Source: JAAYCI01 sp964472465
Lineage (GTDB): Bacteria; Bacillota; Clostridia; Oscillospirales; Ruminococcaceae
Assembly (NCBI GenBank): GCA_964472465.1
Contig: CAYYLW010000044.1
Coordinates: forward strand, 1-18,657
Direction: 5' to 3'
DNA length: 18,657 nt
The position numbers and the translations under genes are program-made. Shown piece after piece: positions 1-7,461 of the stretch (its first letter is position 1; each line of letters begins with the position of its first letter). The notes beneath the pieces were generated by a model. It did no database searches. It was not told where the DNA came from and saw nothing but the letters and a program-made list of their open reading frames with translations.

Positions 1-732
1 AAACTCCGCCGCGTGGCGGGGGGTGTTGCTGTTCTCGGCGCGGAAGGTGGGGCCAAAGGTGTACACCTTGCCAAAGGCCAGGGCCATGCCCTCGGCCTCC
101 AACTGGCCGGACACCGTCAGGTTGGTCTCGCGCTTAAAGAAATCCTGGCTGAAATCAGTCTTGCCATCCTCCGTAAGGGGCGGGCAGGCCGGGGGCAGGG
201 TGGTCACGCGGAACATCTCACCCGCGCCCTCACAGTCCGAGCCGGTGATGATGGGGGTGTGGATGTATACAAAGCCGTTGTCGTTGAAAAACTTGTGGAG
301 GGCAAAAGCCACGGCGCTGCGCAGGCGGAAGGTGGCCGCGAAGGTGTTGGTGCGGGCGCGCAGGTGGGGCAGGGTGCGCAAAAATTCCGTTGTGTGGCGC
401 TTTTTTTGCAAGGGATACTCGGGGGGGCAACTGCCTTCGATGCTGATGTGGCTGGCCTTAATTTCAAAGGGCTGCTTGGCCTCGGGGGTGTGCAGCAGGC
501 TGCCGGTGATGCAAAAAGAAGTGCCCGCGCCACTCTTGGCCACTTCCAGGTAGTTTTCTACGGTGCCTTGTTCAAACACCACCTGTACACTTTTAAAAAA
601 GCTGCCGTCGTTCAGCTCTATAAAACCAATGTTCTTGGAATCGCGCACGGTGCGCGCCCAGCCACGCACCATCACAGTGCTGCCGCTGGGGGGTGTTTGC
701 TTGTATAACTCATAAACGGTGGTTCTTTCCAT
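1..732 (-). CDS. asnS: Asparagine--tRNA ligase (N-terminal 244 residues, runs off the window edge)
   Basis: Charges tRNA-Asn with asparagine in the cytoplasm. The minus-strand frame from ATG at 732 stays open to base 1, so the gene is cut by the window and only its 5' part is present. An N-terminal OB-fold anticodon-binding domain (about residues 15-100, with VRGWARTVRDSKNIGFIELN) is followed by the start of the class II catalytic core. The last visible residues include the class II motif 2 segment FGPTFRAENSNTPRHAAEF, which is characteristic of AsnRS and distinguishes it from AspRS and LysRS. An AGAGGAG ribosome binding site sits 8 bases before the ATG, and a promoter lies at 768-796. It is divergent from the M23 peptidase gene and is housekeeping, unrelated to the purine operon. 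Identification is from recognised family sequence. Confidence 0.96.
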   Translation of the reverse strand, partial: MERTTVYELYKQTPPSGSTVMVRGWARTVRDSKNIGFIELNDGSFFKSVQVVFEQGTVENYLEVAKSGAGTSFCITGSLLHTPEAKQPFEIKASHISIEGSCPPEYPLQKKRHTTEFLRTLPHLRARTNTFAATFRLRSAVAFALHKFFNDNGFVYIHTPIITGSDCEGAGEMFRVTTLPPACPPLTEDGKTDFSQDFFKRETNLTVSGQLEAEGMALAFGKVYTFGPTFRAENSNTPRHAAEF

Positions 733-767
733 CAGGCATTCTCCTCTTGTATTCATATATATCCTGT

Positions 768-796
768 ATTATACGTGATTTATGTGGCTTTGAAAA
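768..796 (-). promoter_or_regulatory. Sigma-70/A-type promoter for asnS
   Basis: On the minus strand a TTTTCA -35 element (796-791) and a perfect TATAAT -10 element (773-768) are separated by 17 bases, placing the start site about 30 bases before the asnS ATG. No T-box-like leader is visible because the leader is too short. Confidence 0.7.
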
Positions 797-836
797 GCAA
801 TTCGGGGGAAAAAGCCCCAAAAACAGAACTTTTCCT

Positions 837-865
837 TTGCCTGTGCGTGGCGCATATGGTATACT
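837..865 (+). promoter_or_regulatory. Promoter for the M23 peptidase gene
   Basis: TTGCCT (837-842) and TATACT (860-865) are separated by exactly 17 bases and lie 55 bases before the GTG start at 921. With the oppositely oriented asnS promoter this explains the 733-920 gap; nothing else is seen there. Confidence 0.65.
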
Positions 866-920
866 GTTTTAGCCACCCCGTACGTGGCTTTGGAAGATTT
901 TGGCAGAAAGGTGAGCGCTG

Positions 921-2297
921 GTGAAACGGTTTTTAGTGGTGCTGCTGGTTATTCTAATTGTGTTTCCGCTGTGCTTGGGTGGGCTGCTTTGGTTTACCTA
1001 CAGCAGCACCGCGGAAAGTAGCATTCCCATGCCAAAATTAACCGTGCTGGAAACCGCGCTGCTGCCGGCGGGGTATGAGTGGCACACCCCCGTGTTTGGC
1101 GGGATGGTGTACAAGGATTTTTACCAGGCGCCCAATGCCGAGCTGCAAGACCTGGGCCAGATGACAGAGCCAAGCCTAAATGCCGAAGTGCCGGGCGGTT
1201 TTTCTTCCATGGCGGTGCTTTCGAAAGATGGGGCAGACGTGTGGAGCGGCCAGGCGGAAAACCTTTCGGAGTATGTTTTTTTAGACAGTGGGCTATATGA
1301 ATTGCGTGTGGATAGCCGCCGGGAGATGGAAAGCGGCAAAGGCTATGGCTCTTTGCAGTATCGCGCGCAGTTCACGGCTCAGGTGGACATACGGCTGGAG
1401 CAGGGCGCGGACGCCCTGGCCCAGGGGGATGTGCTGGCCATTCGCCTGTATAACCTGCCCGAGGGCGCGGCCCCCACGGCCAAGGGGGCGCAGCTTCCAC
1501 CCATCCAGTTTGTGCCCAGTGGCCCTGGCCGGATGACGGCCTATGTGGCGGCGGCGCACGATACCACCCCGGGCATTTACAATGTGCAGGTGGGGCTGGA
1601 CGGCCGGAGCTGGGATGTCTCCTTCAATGTGGTGGAGACGGAGTTCCCCATCCAGGAACTGACGGTGGACAACACCGACACGCAGATTACGAACGCCAAC
1701 AGCCCGGCGGCCTACCAGGAGTATAACGAAACCATACCCCCCCTGTTTGCCCTGGCCGATAACACGGTGTACTGGCAGGGGCAATTCCTGTGGCCGGTAG
1801 AGGGGGAACTGAACACGGAGTACGGCCTGTTCCGCTACACGAACGGCTCCAAAACGCCCAGCCGCCACCCGGCCATTGACATTGGCGCGCCCAAGGGCAC
1901 GCCGGTGCAGGCCCCGGCCGCAGGGCGGGTGCTGTTTGCCGCCGAACTGGCGAACACCGGGAACACCCTGGTGATAGAACATGGGGACGGGCTGAAGAGC
2001 CTGTTCTACCACATGGACAGCCTAAGCGTGGCCGAGGGCGACATGGTGGAGCGTGGCCAGCAGGTGGGCACCGTGGGTTCCACGGGGTATTCTACCGGGC
2101 CGCACCTGCACTATGAGGTGAGGCTATTCCAAAACAGTGTGAACCCCATGCGCTTGTTCGACGGCACCAGCGGCCTGTATGCCTTTGAGGATAAAGAGAG
2201 CGAGGCCTGGGAGGCTCCGGCCACCCAAGACGCGATGGGCGAAGCCCAAAGCGGTGCAGCGCAAAGCGACGCGCCCGAAAGCGCCGGCGCGGCCTAA
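921..2297 (+). CDS. Membrane-anchored M23 family metallopeptidase (LytM/murein endopeptidase type)
   Basis: Predicted cell-envelope zinc endopeptidase that cuts peptidoglycan cross-bridges or stem peptides. The 458-residue protein opens with a basic MKR and a hydrophobic stretch (residues 4-26) that should act as a signal anchor. A beta-rich extracytoplasmic region of about 270 residues follows, then a C-terminal LytM domain (about 295-415). The zinc/catalytic residues are intact: H316 and D320 (HPAID), H364 (YHM), and H395/H397 (HLHYE), so an active peptidase is expected. The last 35 residues are an Ala/Glu/Ser-rich tail. The start is GTG at 921, preceded by AAAGGTGAG; a promoter lies at 837-865. 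No strong T-tract terminator follows directly, so readthrough into the HPr-like gene is possible. The function of the middle region is not recognised. Confidence 0.9.
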   Translation: MKRFLVVLLVILIVFPLCLGGLLWFTYSSTAESSIPMPKLTVLETALLPAGYEWHTPVFGGMVYKDFYQAPNAELQDLGQMTEPSLNAEVPGGFSSMAVLSKDGADVWSGQAENLSEYVFLDSGLYELRVDSRREMESGKGYGSLQYRAQFTAQVDIRLEQGADALAQGDVLAIRLYNLPEGAAPTAKGAQLPPIQFVPSGPGRMTAYVAAAHDTTPGIYNVQVGLDGRSWDVSFNVVETEFPIQELTVDNTDTQITNANSPAAYQEYNETIPPLFALADNTVYWQGQFLWPVEGELNTEYGLFRYTNGSKTPSRHPAIDIGAPKGTPVQAPAAGRVLFAAELANTGNTLVIEHGDGLKSLFYHMDSLSVAEGDMVERGQQVGTVGSTGYSTGPHLHYEVRLFQNSVNPMRLFDGTSGLYAFEDKESEAWEAPATQDAMGEAQSGAAQSDAPESAGAA

Positions 2298-2336
2298 TTT
2301 TTGAGACAACAACGGAATAAGAGATCGCAAGCAAGA

Positions 2337-2388
2337 TGGGCCGGCGGGGGAACACCGGCCCACACTAGGCAGGCGGGAGCTTGCCGCC
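2337..2388 (+). other. Two tandem hairpins between the M23 and HPr-like genes
   Basis: TGGGCCGG (2337-2344) pairs perfectly with CCGGCCCA (2355-2362), and GGCGG (2372-2376) pairs with CCGCC (2384-2388). Neither is followed by a T tract, so they are better read as mRNA-processing, stabilising or weak attenuating structures than as a full terminator. The second ends 6 bases before the AAGGAG of the next gene. Confidence 0.5.
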
Positions 2389-2407
2389 CGGAAAGGAGAA
2401 CGGAAGT

Positions 2408-2644
2408 ATGATGGTAAAAAAGGTGAAACTGAAAGACCTGGAGGATGTGAAGGCGTTTGTTACCGCCACCACATTGGCTCCCTTTGATGTGGATTTGCGT
2501 TCCGACCGGTTTATTGTGGACGCGAAAAGCATCCTGGGCATCTTTAGCCTGAACTTAGCCCACCCCATCACCATGAATATCCACAGTGAAGACAACGAAG
2601 CCGCACAGGCTTTCCTTGCCAGCATCCAGGCGTTTTTGGTGTAG
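2408..2644 (+). CDS. HPr-like protein lacking the phosphocarrier histidine
   Basis: A 78-residue protein of the HPr fold. Its second half reads like HPr, with VDAKSILGIFSLNL (residues 37-50) matching the region around the regulatory Ser46 of Firmicute HPr; the equivalent serine here is S41. The N-terminal active-site segment of HPr (LHARPA with His15) is absent, replaced by a KDLEDVKAFV-type helix. It therefore cannot accept phosphate from enzyme I at the usual position, and a regulatory role like that of Crh is the natural guess. I chose ATG 2408 because AAGGAGAACGGAAGT precedes it; the frame is open further upstream but without a ribosome site. Two terminators follow. Similar His-less HPr-family proteins are known in Clostridia; their role is not established. 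Confidence 0.8.
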   Translation: MMVKKVKLKDLEDVKAFVTATTLAPFDVDLRSDRFIVDAKSILGIFSLNLAHPITMNIHSEDNEAAQAFLASIQAFLV

Positions 2645-2677
2645 TGCTAGGCGCACAAAAAGAGAGGTGCAGATGCC

Positions 2678-2700
2678 CAGTGCATTTGCACTGTTTTTTT
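2678..2700 (+). terminator. Intrinsic terminator after the HPr-like gene
   Basis: CAGTGC (2678-2683) pairs perfectly with GCACTG (2688-2693) across a 4-base loop and is followed directly by seven T residues (2694-2700). Confidence 0.85.
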
Positions 2701-2715
2701 GTTTCAAACAAGTGG

Positions 2716-2742
2716 AAAGCCCCCGTTTGGCGGGGGCTTTTT
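2716..2742. terminator. Bidirectional terminator between the HPr-like gene and the xdh operon end
   Basis: AAAGCCCCCG (2716-2725) pairs perfectly with CGGGGGCTTT (2731-2740) over a 5-base loop, followed by T on the plus strand. Read on the minus strand it has a three-T tail, 51 bases past the stop of the molybdopterin subunit gene, so it probably also ends the long catabolic operon. Confidence 0.8.
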
Positions 2743-2792
2743 GCAGCCGATGCTTTTTGGAAAAATGGGGGGAGTGGCCCTTTCTTTTGGTA

Positions 2793-5057
2793 TTATAGGC
2801 TACCCTGGCGCTTTAGGCGCGCTATTTCTGCCAGCACTTTTTCGGGGGTGGCGGGCAGTTCGCAGATGGCCCCGCCGATGGCCCGGTTGACGGCGTTGAC
2901 CACCGCCGCCGCCACAGGCACCGTGGCAATTTCCCCAATACTTTTGCCGCCAAAGGGGCCGTGCTCCTCGCCCTCTTCCACCAGGGCAACCGTGATTTTG
3001 GGCATATCTTTGGCTTTGAATAGGCCATATTTTTTGGTGAGGGCGTTGGTGACGGCGCCGGTTTCTCTATCCTGCTTGAGCTCTTCCGTCAGGCCATAGC
3101 CCAGGCCCATTTGAATGCCGCCCTCAACTTGCCCTTCCACCATCATGGGGTTGATGGCCCGGCCCACGTCGTGCACCGCCACAAAGCGCGTTACCCGCAC
3201 CTGGCCGGTCTCCATGTCCACCTCCACTTCGGCAAAATCGGCGGCATAGCTGCCGGGGTTGTGGCGGGAGTAGTGATAGTGGTTGGCCACCAGTTCCCCA
3301 TGCCAGCTTACCTGCTGTGCATACAGCGCCAGAACCCCATAGTCGGCGCGCTTTTCCGGCTGGCTTTTGCACACCACCGCCCCATTTTCCACAGCCAGGT
3401 CCTCTGGGTCTGTTTCCAACATCTGGGCCGCTTCGGCCAGCAGCAGGGCTTTCAGTTCTTCGGCGGCTTTTCGGGTGGCCTCGCCGCTTACAAAGGTGCC
3501 CCGGCTGGAAAAGGTGCCCATATCAAAGGGGGTGGTGGTGGTGTCGGCCTCCACCACCGCGATGCTTTCGGGGGGGATTTGCAGGGTTTCGGCCACCAGC
3601 GCTTTCAGCATGACCACCGTTCCTTGGCCAATATCCTGGGCGCCGGTAAACAGGATGAGGCTTCCATCCTCGGCCATTTTTAGTATGGCCCCGGAATAAT
3701 CAATCATCACCCCGGAGACGCCGTTTCCGTGTACGCCGCAGGAAAGGCCCATCGCTTTGCGTATCCGGCCCCCCTCTAGCTGCTGTACCTCCTCGTTCCA
3801 GCCTATCAGTTCCTTGCCCTTGGCAAGGCAATCACGGGCCCGGCAGTTGCCCAGCGAGGTTTTTTTTGCGGGGTTTATGTCGCCTGGTTGCACCAAATTC
3901 TTTTGCCGCAGTTCATCTGCGGGAATACCCAGTTCCTTGGCAATCCGGTCCATCATCAGTTCCAGCGGGGTTTCAATTTGCGGCGAGCCATAGCCGCGCA
4001 TGGCGCCCGCCACCGGGGAATTGGTGTATACGCCAATGCCGGTGAAGCGCATGTTTGGCGCACGGTACAGCATCATGGATTTGGCCGAGGCACCGCCCAG
4101 CACATTCATGCTGCTACCCGCGTAGGCACCGGCATTCACCAGCTCCTTGTAGGAGATGGCCTGAATGAGGCCGTCCTTGTTGACGCCCATCTTGAGGTAG
4201 GTAACCGCCGCGTGCCGGGTGCGGGTGGATACCATGCAGTCTTTGCGGGAGAGCTCCAGCATCACCACGCGGCGGGTTTGCATGGCAAGCCAGGCCGCCA
4301 CGGGCTCCAGCACCATCTCGTACTTCCCACCAAAGCCCCCGCCCACCGGCGGGCGGATGAGGCGCACACGGTTGACGGGAAGCCCGTAAATTTGCGCCAC
4401 CAAAATGCGGAAAGCGAAGATGTTCTGCGCCGACGTCCACAGTGTCAAATTCTCGCCGTCGTATTCGGCCACCACGGCGTGGGGCTCCATGGCATAGTGG
4501 TGCACAATGGGGGTGTAAAAACGCCCCTCAAAACAGTGGTCTGCCTTTTGCAGCGCGGCGTCCACATCCCCGGCGCTCACCTCCATTTGCCCCAGCAGAT
4601 TGCCTCCCTCATGGATGGCCGGGGCGTCTTCTAAAAGTGCCTCCTCCACATCTATTACCACCGGCAGCGGCTCATACTCCACACGAATCAGCTTCACCGC
4701 CTGTTCCGCCAGCGCCTGGCTTTCGGCGGCCACGGCCGCCACCCGGTCGCCCACATAGCGCAGCTTGCGGGGAAACACCTGCTCGTCCGGCTTCATCTTG
4801 TGCCCAATGAAGCGTAAAGCGGAATTGTACAGGGTATCCGGTGTGTTGAAACAGGTGGCCACATAATGCACACCGGGCAGGGCCAGCGCCTCGGTGGTAT
4901 CGATGGATTTGATGTAGGCATGCCCCACAGGGCTGTGCAGCATGGCGGCAAACAACATACCCTGCCTGCGCATGTCCACCGTATATTCACAGCGCCCCGT
5001 CACCTTGCTTTTTGCGTCGTGTATGGGCTGGCGGCTTCCCACATATTTTTCATTCAT
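2793..5057 (-). CDS. xdhA: Xanthine dehydrogenase-type molybdopterin-binding catalytic subunit
   Basis: Large subunit of a molybdenum hydroxylase, predicted to hydroxylate or reduce a purine or related N-heterocycle in the cytoplasm. Its 754 residues match the full length of the stand-alone large subunit (E. coli XdhA is of similar size). The N-terminal hammerhead domain is followed by molybdopterin-binding signatures: GGGFGGK (about 237-243), MRGYGSPQ, TGAQDIGQGT and, near the C terminus, SIGEIATVPVAAA, whose Glu corresponds to the catalytic glutamate of the xanthine oxidase family. The ATG overlaps the last 8 bases of the [2Fe-2S] gene, so the two are translationally coupled. This is the last gene of the operon. 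No FAD-binding medium subunit is adjacent. Substrate (xanthine, urate, hypoxanthine or other) cannot be read from sequence; the neighbours favour a purine. Confidence 0.93.
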   Translation of the reverse strand: MNEKYVGSRQPIHDAKSKVTGRCEYTVDMRRQGMLFAAMLHSPVGHAYIKSIDTTEALALPGVHYVATCFNTPDTLYNSALRFIGHKMKPDEQVFPRKLRYVGDRVAAVAAESQALAEQAVKLIRVEYEPLPVVIDVEEALLEDAPAIHEGGNLLGQMEVSAGDVDAALQKADHCFEGRFYTPIVHHYAMEPHAVVAEYDGENLTLWTSAQNIFAFRILVAQIYGLPVNRVRLIRPPVGGGFGGKYEMVLEPVAAWLAMQTRRVVMLELSRKDCMVSTRTRHAAVTYLKMGVNKDGLIQAISYKELVNAGAYAGSSMNVLGGASAKSMMLYRAPNMRFTGIGVYTNSPVAGAMRGYGSPQIETPLELMMDRIAKELGIPADELRQKNLVQPGDINPAKKTSLGNCRARDCLAKGKELIGWNEEVQQLEGGRIRKAMGLSCGVHGNGVSGVMIDYSGAILKMAEDGSLILFTGAQDIGQGTVVMLKALVAETLQIPPESIAVVEADTTTTPFDMGTFSSRGTFVSGEATRKAAEELKALLLAEAAQMLETDPEDLAVENGAVVCKSQPEKRADYGVLALYAQQVSWHGELVANHYHYSRHNPGSYAADFAEVEVDMETGQVRVTRFVAVHDVGRAINPMMVEGQVEGGIQMGLGYGLTEELKQDRETGAVTNALTKKYGLFKAKDMPKITVALVEEGEEHGPFGGKSIGEIATVPVAAAVVNAVNRAIGGAICELPATPEKVLAEIARLKRQGSL

Positions 5058-5541
5058 GGTGCTCCTGCCCCCTCTCTTGCCCGTTCATACGGGCGGCGGC
5101 CAGTAATATGCCCTGCACAATTTTCACATAACCGGTGCAGCGGCAGAGGTTGTTATCCAGCGAAAGACGGATCTCCTCTTCGGTGGGGCTGGGGTTTTTG
5201 TCCAAAAGCGCCTTGGCCGTCATAATCATGCCGGGAATGCAAAACCCGCATTGCACAGCGCCCACCTCAATGAAGGCCTGCTGGATAGGATGCAGCGTTC
5301 CGTCTGCCGCCTCCATGCTCTCGATGGTTTCTATCTGCTTGCCCTGGGCATTTTTTGCCAAAATGACGCAGGAATTCACAGCTTCTCCGTCCAGTAGAAC
5401 TTTGCATGCGCCACAGTCGTTTGTGCCGCAGCCTTTTTTTGTACCCCGCAGGTTCAGCTCCTCCCGCAGCACATAAAGCAGGGTCGCTTTTTCCAGTGCG
5501 CCGGGAAGGGTGTACTCTTGTCCATTCACGTTTAGTATCAT
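5050..5541 (-). CDS. xdhC: [2Fe-2S] iron-sulfur subunit of xanthine dehydrogenase-type hydroxylase
   Basis: Small electron-transfer subunit (163 residues) of the molybdenum hydroxylase. All eight cluster ligands are present: C38, C43, C46 and C58 of the plant-ferredoxin-like N-terminal domain, and C98, C101, C133 and C135 of the helical C-terminal domain (GAVQCGFC and LCRCTGY). Length is normal for the family. An upstream extension of the frame exists, but the start is set at 5541 because an AAGGAGG site (5547-5553) lies 5 bases before that ATG and the protein then begins at the expected MILNVNG. The gene overlaps the molybdopterin subunit by 8 bases. Electrons would normally pass to a FAD subunit, which is missing from this window. 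Confidence 0.94.
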   Translation of the reverse strand: MILNVNGQEYTLPGALEKATLLYVLREELNLRGTKKGCGTNDCGACKVLLDGEAVNSCVILAKNAQGKQIETIESMEAADGTLHPIQQAFIEVGAVQCGFCIPGMIMTAKALLDKNPSPTEEEIRLSLDNNLCRCTGYVKIVQGILLAAARMNGQERGQEHHE

Positions 5542-5570
5542 CACTGCCTCCTTGCAAGATGCGGGCATGG

Positions 5571-5594
5571 AAAAGCGGCATGGTGGCCGCTTTT
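5571..5594 (-). other. Hairpin with T tail between the truncated and full [2Fe-2S] genes
   Basis: AAAAGCGGC (5571-5579) and GCCGCTTTT (5586-5594) form a perfect 9-bp stem with a 6-base loop. On the minus (coding) strand it ends in TTTT, 7 bases past the stop of the truncated gene, so it could be a weak terminator or attenuator within the operon that lowers transcription of the two xdh genes. Confidence 0.5.
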
Positions 5595-5600
5595 TGAACG

Positions 5601-5855
5601 CTAAGCCTGTGGTAGGTGCCGATTTACCAGGCGCTCTACCGCATTGAGGATATTTTGGTAGCCGGTGCAGCGGCAAAGATGGCCCGATATGAGGCGGCGC
5701 AGTTCCTGCCGGGTATAGGCCTTGCCGGTGCCTACAATTTCCACCGCCGTTAAAATGATGCCCGGTGTGCAAAAGCTGCATTGCACAGCGGCTTCTTCAA
5801 TAAATATTCGCTGTATGTCGGATAGCTCCCCATCCTCCCCTTGCAGATTTACCAT
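5601..5855 (-). pseudogene. C-terminal half of a second [2Fe-2S] hydroxylase subunit
   Basis: An 84-residue frame that aligns by eye with only the second half of the xanthine dehydrogenase small subunit. It has IQRIFIEEAAVQCSFCTPG (C26, C29) and LCRCTGY (C61, C63), the four ligands of the helical [2Fe-2S] domain. The whole plant-ferredoxin-like N-terminal domain is missing. There is no room for it upstream: an in-frame TAG stands 27 bases before the ATG and the deaminase gene stops at 5884. A GGAGGG stretch precedes the ATG, so a short protein could be made. It differs clearly from the full-length subunit next door (for example CSFC against CGFC), so it is not a recent tandem duplicate. Most likely it is a deletion remnant of a second hydroxylase; a functional half-subunit is less likely but possible. 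Confidence 0.7.
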
Positions 5856-5883
5856 CCGCCCTCCGTTTTCCTTGACACACTAC

Positions 5884-7284
5884 TTACAAGTCGCTTTTTA
5901 GTTCCGGTACTTGGGCACAGGCTCTTTCCAGCAAACGGCGGCCTATTTGGTTGGCCTCTTCCATCACGCGCTCTTCCTCTATCAAAACCAGCCTGCCCTG
6001 CTGTACCACCATCCTTCCATTTACAAACACCGTGTCCACCACCTTGCTATCTGCCGAAAGGACAATGGTGGAGGCGGGGTCGTTTTTACCGCCCGCAAAT
6101 TGGTACTGGTTCCAGTCCATCAGCACTAGGTCCGCCGCTTTTCCCTCTTCCAAGCTGCCAATATCGTCCCGGCCCAGCACAGCCGCCCCACCTGCGGTGG
6201 CCAAGCGCAGTACGTCGTCGGCTGTTGGGCCACGTTTCCCCCACTTGAGCTGGTTTGCCAAATAACAATTTCGCACTTCGGCCATCATATTGGAGGCGTT
6301 GTTACTGGCGGCGCCATCCACCCCCAGGGATACCCTGCCCTTCTGCTCTAGCAAATCGGGCACACGGCAAACACCTGAATTTAGGAACATGTTGGAGTTG
6401 GGGCAATGTGCCACACCGGTTTTTGTCTGTGCCATCAAACGAACATCCTCGTCTGTAAGCTGTACACAGTGTGCAAAATAGACGTCCTCGCCCAGCCAGC
6501 CCAGTTCCTGTGCAAATTGCACCGGGGTGCAGCCGTACTTCTCCATACAAAAATCGAACTCTTCGGGGCTTTCGGCCAGGTGGCTGTGCATCTGCACTTG
6601 ATGCTTCCGCGCCAAATCCCGGCTGGTCTCCATGATTTCCCTTGTTTCAAACTCTGGCCAGCAGGGTGCCACACCCAACCGGCACATGGAGAAGCGTTCT
6701 GTGTTGTGATATTTTTGAATCAAACGCTCGCAATCTGCCAAAATTTCTTCGGTGCTTTCCACCAGGGCATCCGGCACGTGGGGGCTGCCTTGGCTTTTGC
6801 CTATGCTCAAGCTGCCGCGGGTGGGGTGAAAGCGGATGCCCAGCTCGTTTGCCGCCTCAATTTGGGTGTCTATCAGGTTGCTTTGGCCGCGTGGGTGGGC
6901 ATAAAAATGGTCTTGCGAGGTGGTGCATCCGGTTTTCAGCAGCTCCCCCAGGCCAATCATGGTGCCGGCGCGGGCCACATCCTGGTTGATGTGGGCAAAC
7001 ACCTGGTATACCACATACAACCACGGTTCTAGCTTGAGCCCGTTGGCCACGTGGATGTTGCGCACCAAGGACTGAAAAGTGTGGTGGTGGGTGTTCACAA
7101 AACCCGGAATGACCACTTTTCCCTGGGCGTCTACCACCAGGTCGGCCTGGGCTGTGCCCGCCAGGTTTTTGCCTACGGCAGCAATTTCTTTGCCATGAAT
7201 AAGAAGGTCGGCGTTTTTGTGCCGGGTGCCGTCCTTGTCCATCGTCAGGATCCAGTCGGCATTTTTAATCCAAGTGGTAGACAT
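5884..7284 (-). CDS. 8-oxoguanine deaminase-type amidohydrolase
   Basis: Zinc-dependent amidohydrolase-superfamily deaminase, 466 residues. The family (8-oxoguanine deaminase, with isoxanthopterin deaminase and hydroxyatrazine hydrolase relatives) removes an exocyclic amino group; 8-oxoguanine would give urate. Metal and catalytic residues are visible: H66 and H68 (NTHHHTF), H235 and E238 (HSHLAES), H272 (FAHCVQL) and D323 (GVDGAASNNASNM). The stretches GVAPCWPEF, GVAHCPNSNM and VDGAASNN are typical of the 8-oxoguanine deaminase branch and unlike the short guanine deaminases. AAGGAG lies 8 bases before ATG 7284. It sits between the transporter ATPase (177 bases upstream) and the hydroxylase subunits, which fits delivery of urate or another oxopurine to the molybdenum enzyme. 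The exact substrate is inferred. Confidence 0.85.
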   Translation of the reverse strand: MSTTWIKNADWILTMDKDGTRHKNADLLIHGKEIAAVGKNLAGTAQADLVVDAQGKVVIPGFVNTHHHTFQSLVRNIHVANGLKLEPWLYVVYQVFAHINQDVARAGTMIGLGELLKTGCTTSQDHFYAHPRGQSNLIDTQIEAANELGIRFHPTRGSLSIGKSQGSPHVPDALVESTEEILADCERLIQKYHNTERFSMCRLGVAPCWPEFETREIMETSRDLARKHQVQMHSHLAESPEEFDFCMEKYGCTPVQFAQELGWLGEDVYFAHCVQLTDEDVRLMAQTKTGVAHCPNSNMFLNSGVCRVPDLLEQKGRVSLGVDGAASNNASNMMAEVRNCYLANQLKWGKRGPTADDVLRLATAGGAAVLGRDDIGSLEEGKAADLVLMDWNQYQFAGGKNDPASTIVLSADSKVVDTVFVNGRMVVQQGRLVLIEEERVMEEANQIGRRLLERACAQVPELKSDL

Positions 7285-7417
7285 CGGTTTGCTCCTTCCG
7301 TTCCAATGAAAAGTGTTTTCTTTGGTGTAGATCCGGCGGGTTTCCTGCCTTCCCGTTTGGTTACTATTTTAGAAGGGTGCGTACAGATGTGGTGTTTTCC
7401 AAGGGCGGATTTGGGCG

Positions 7418-7445
7418 CTGCACGCCGCCTACTAGCGCCGTGCAG
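7418..7445 (-). other. Stem-loop in the 177-base gap before the 8-oxoguanine deaminase gene
   Basis: CTGCACG (7418-7424) pairs with CGTGCAG (7439-7445) over 14 bases, just past the ATPase stop. No T tract follows on the minus strand, so a terminator is not supported. The rest of the gap (7285-7417) holds a TAAAAT (7371-7366, minus) resembling a -10 element, but no good -35 at the right distance. Confidence 0.35.
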
Positions 7446-7461
7446 GCCCCGCTGTGTTGTA

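Noticed and set aside
13..708. Plus-strand open frames across the first 700 bases
   Set aside because: They are antisense to asnS, whose sequence including class II motif 2 is unmistakable.
1293..2012. A 239-codon minus-strand open frame inside the M23 peptidase gene
   Set aside because: Antisense shadow of a conserved gene with intact catalytic motifs; no ribosome site and Arg/Gly/His-rich composition.
3888..4634. A 248-codon plus-strand open frame opposite the molybdopterin subunit
   Set aside because: His/Gly-rich translation typical of an antisense frame; no motif, and the minus-strand gene is conserved throughout.
5050..5781. A longer 243-residue version of the [2Fe-2S] subunit
   Set aside because: The extra 80 residues are the out-of-frame overlap with the truncated gene and have no family similarity; AAGGAGG places the start at 5541.
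5856..5883. A frameshift hiding the missing N-terminal half of the truncated [2Fe-2S] subunit
   Set aside because: Only 28 bases separate it from the upstream gene, so there is no sequence in any frame that could encode the missing domain.
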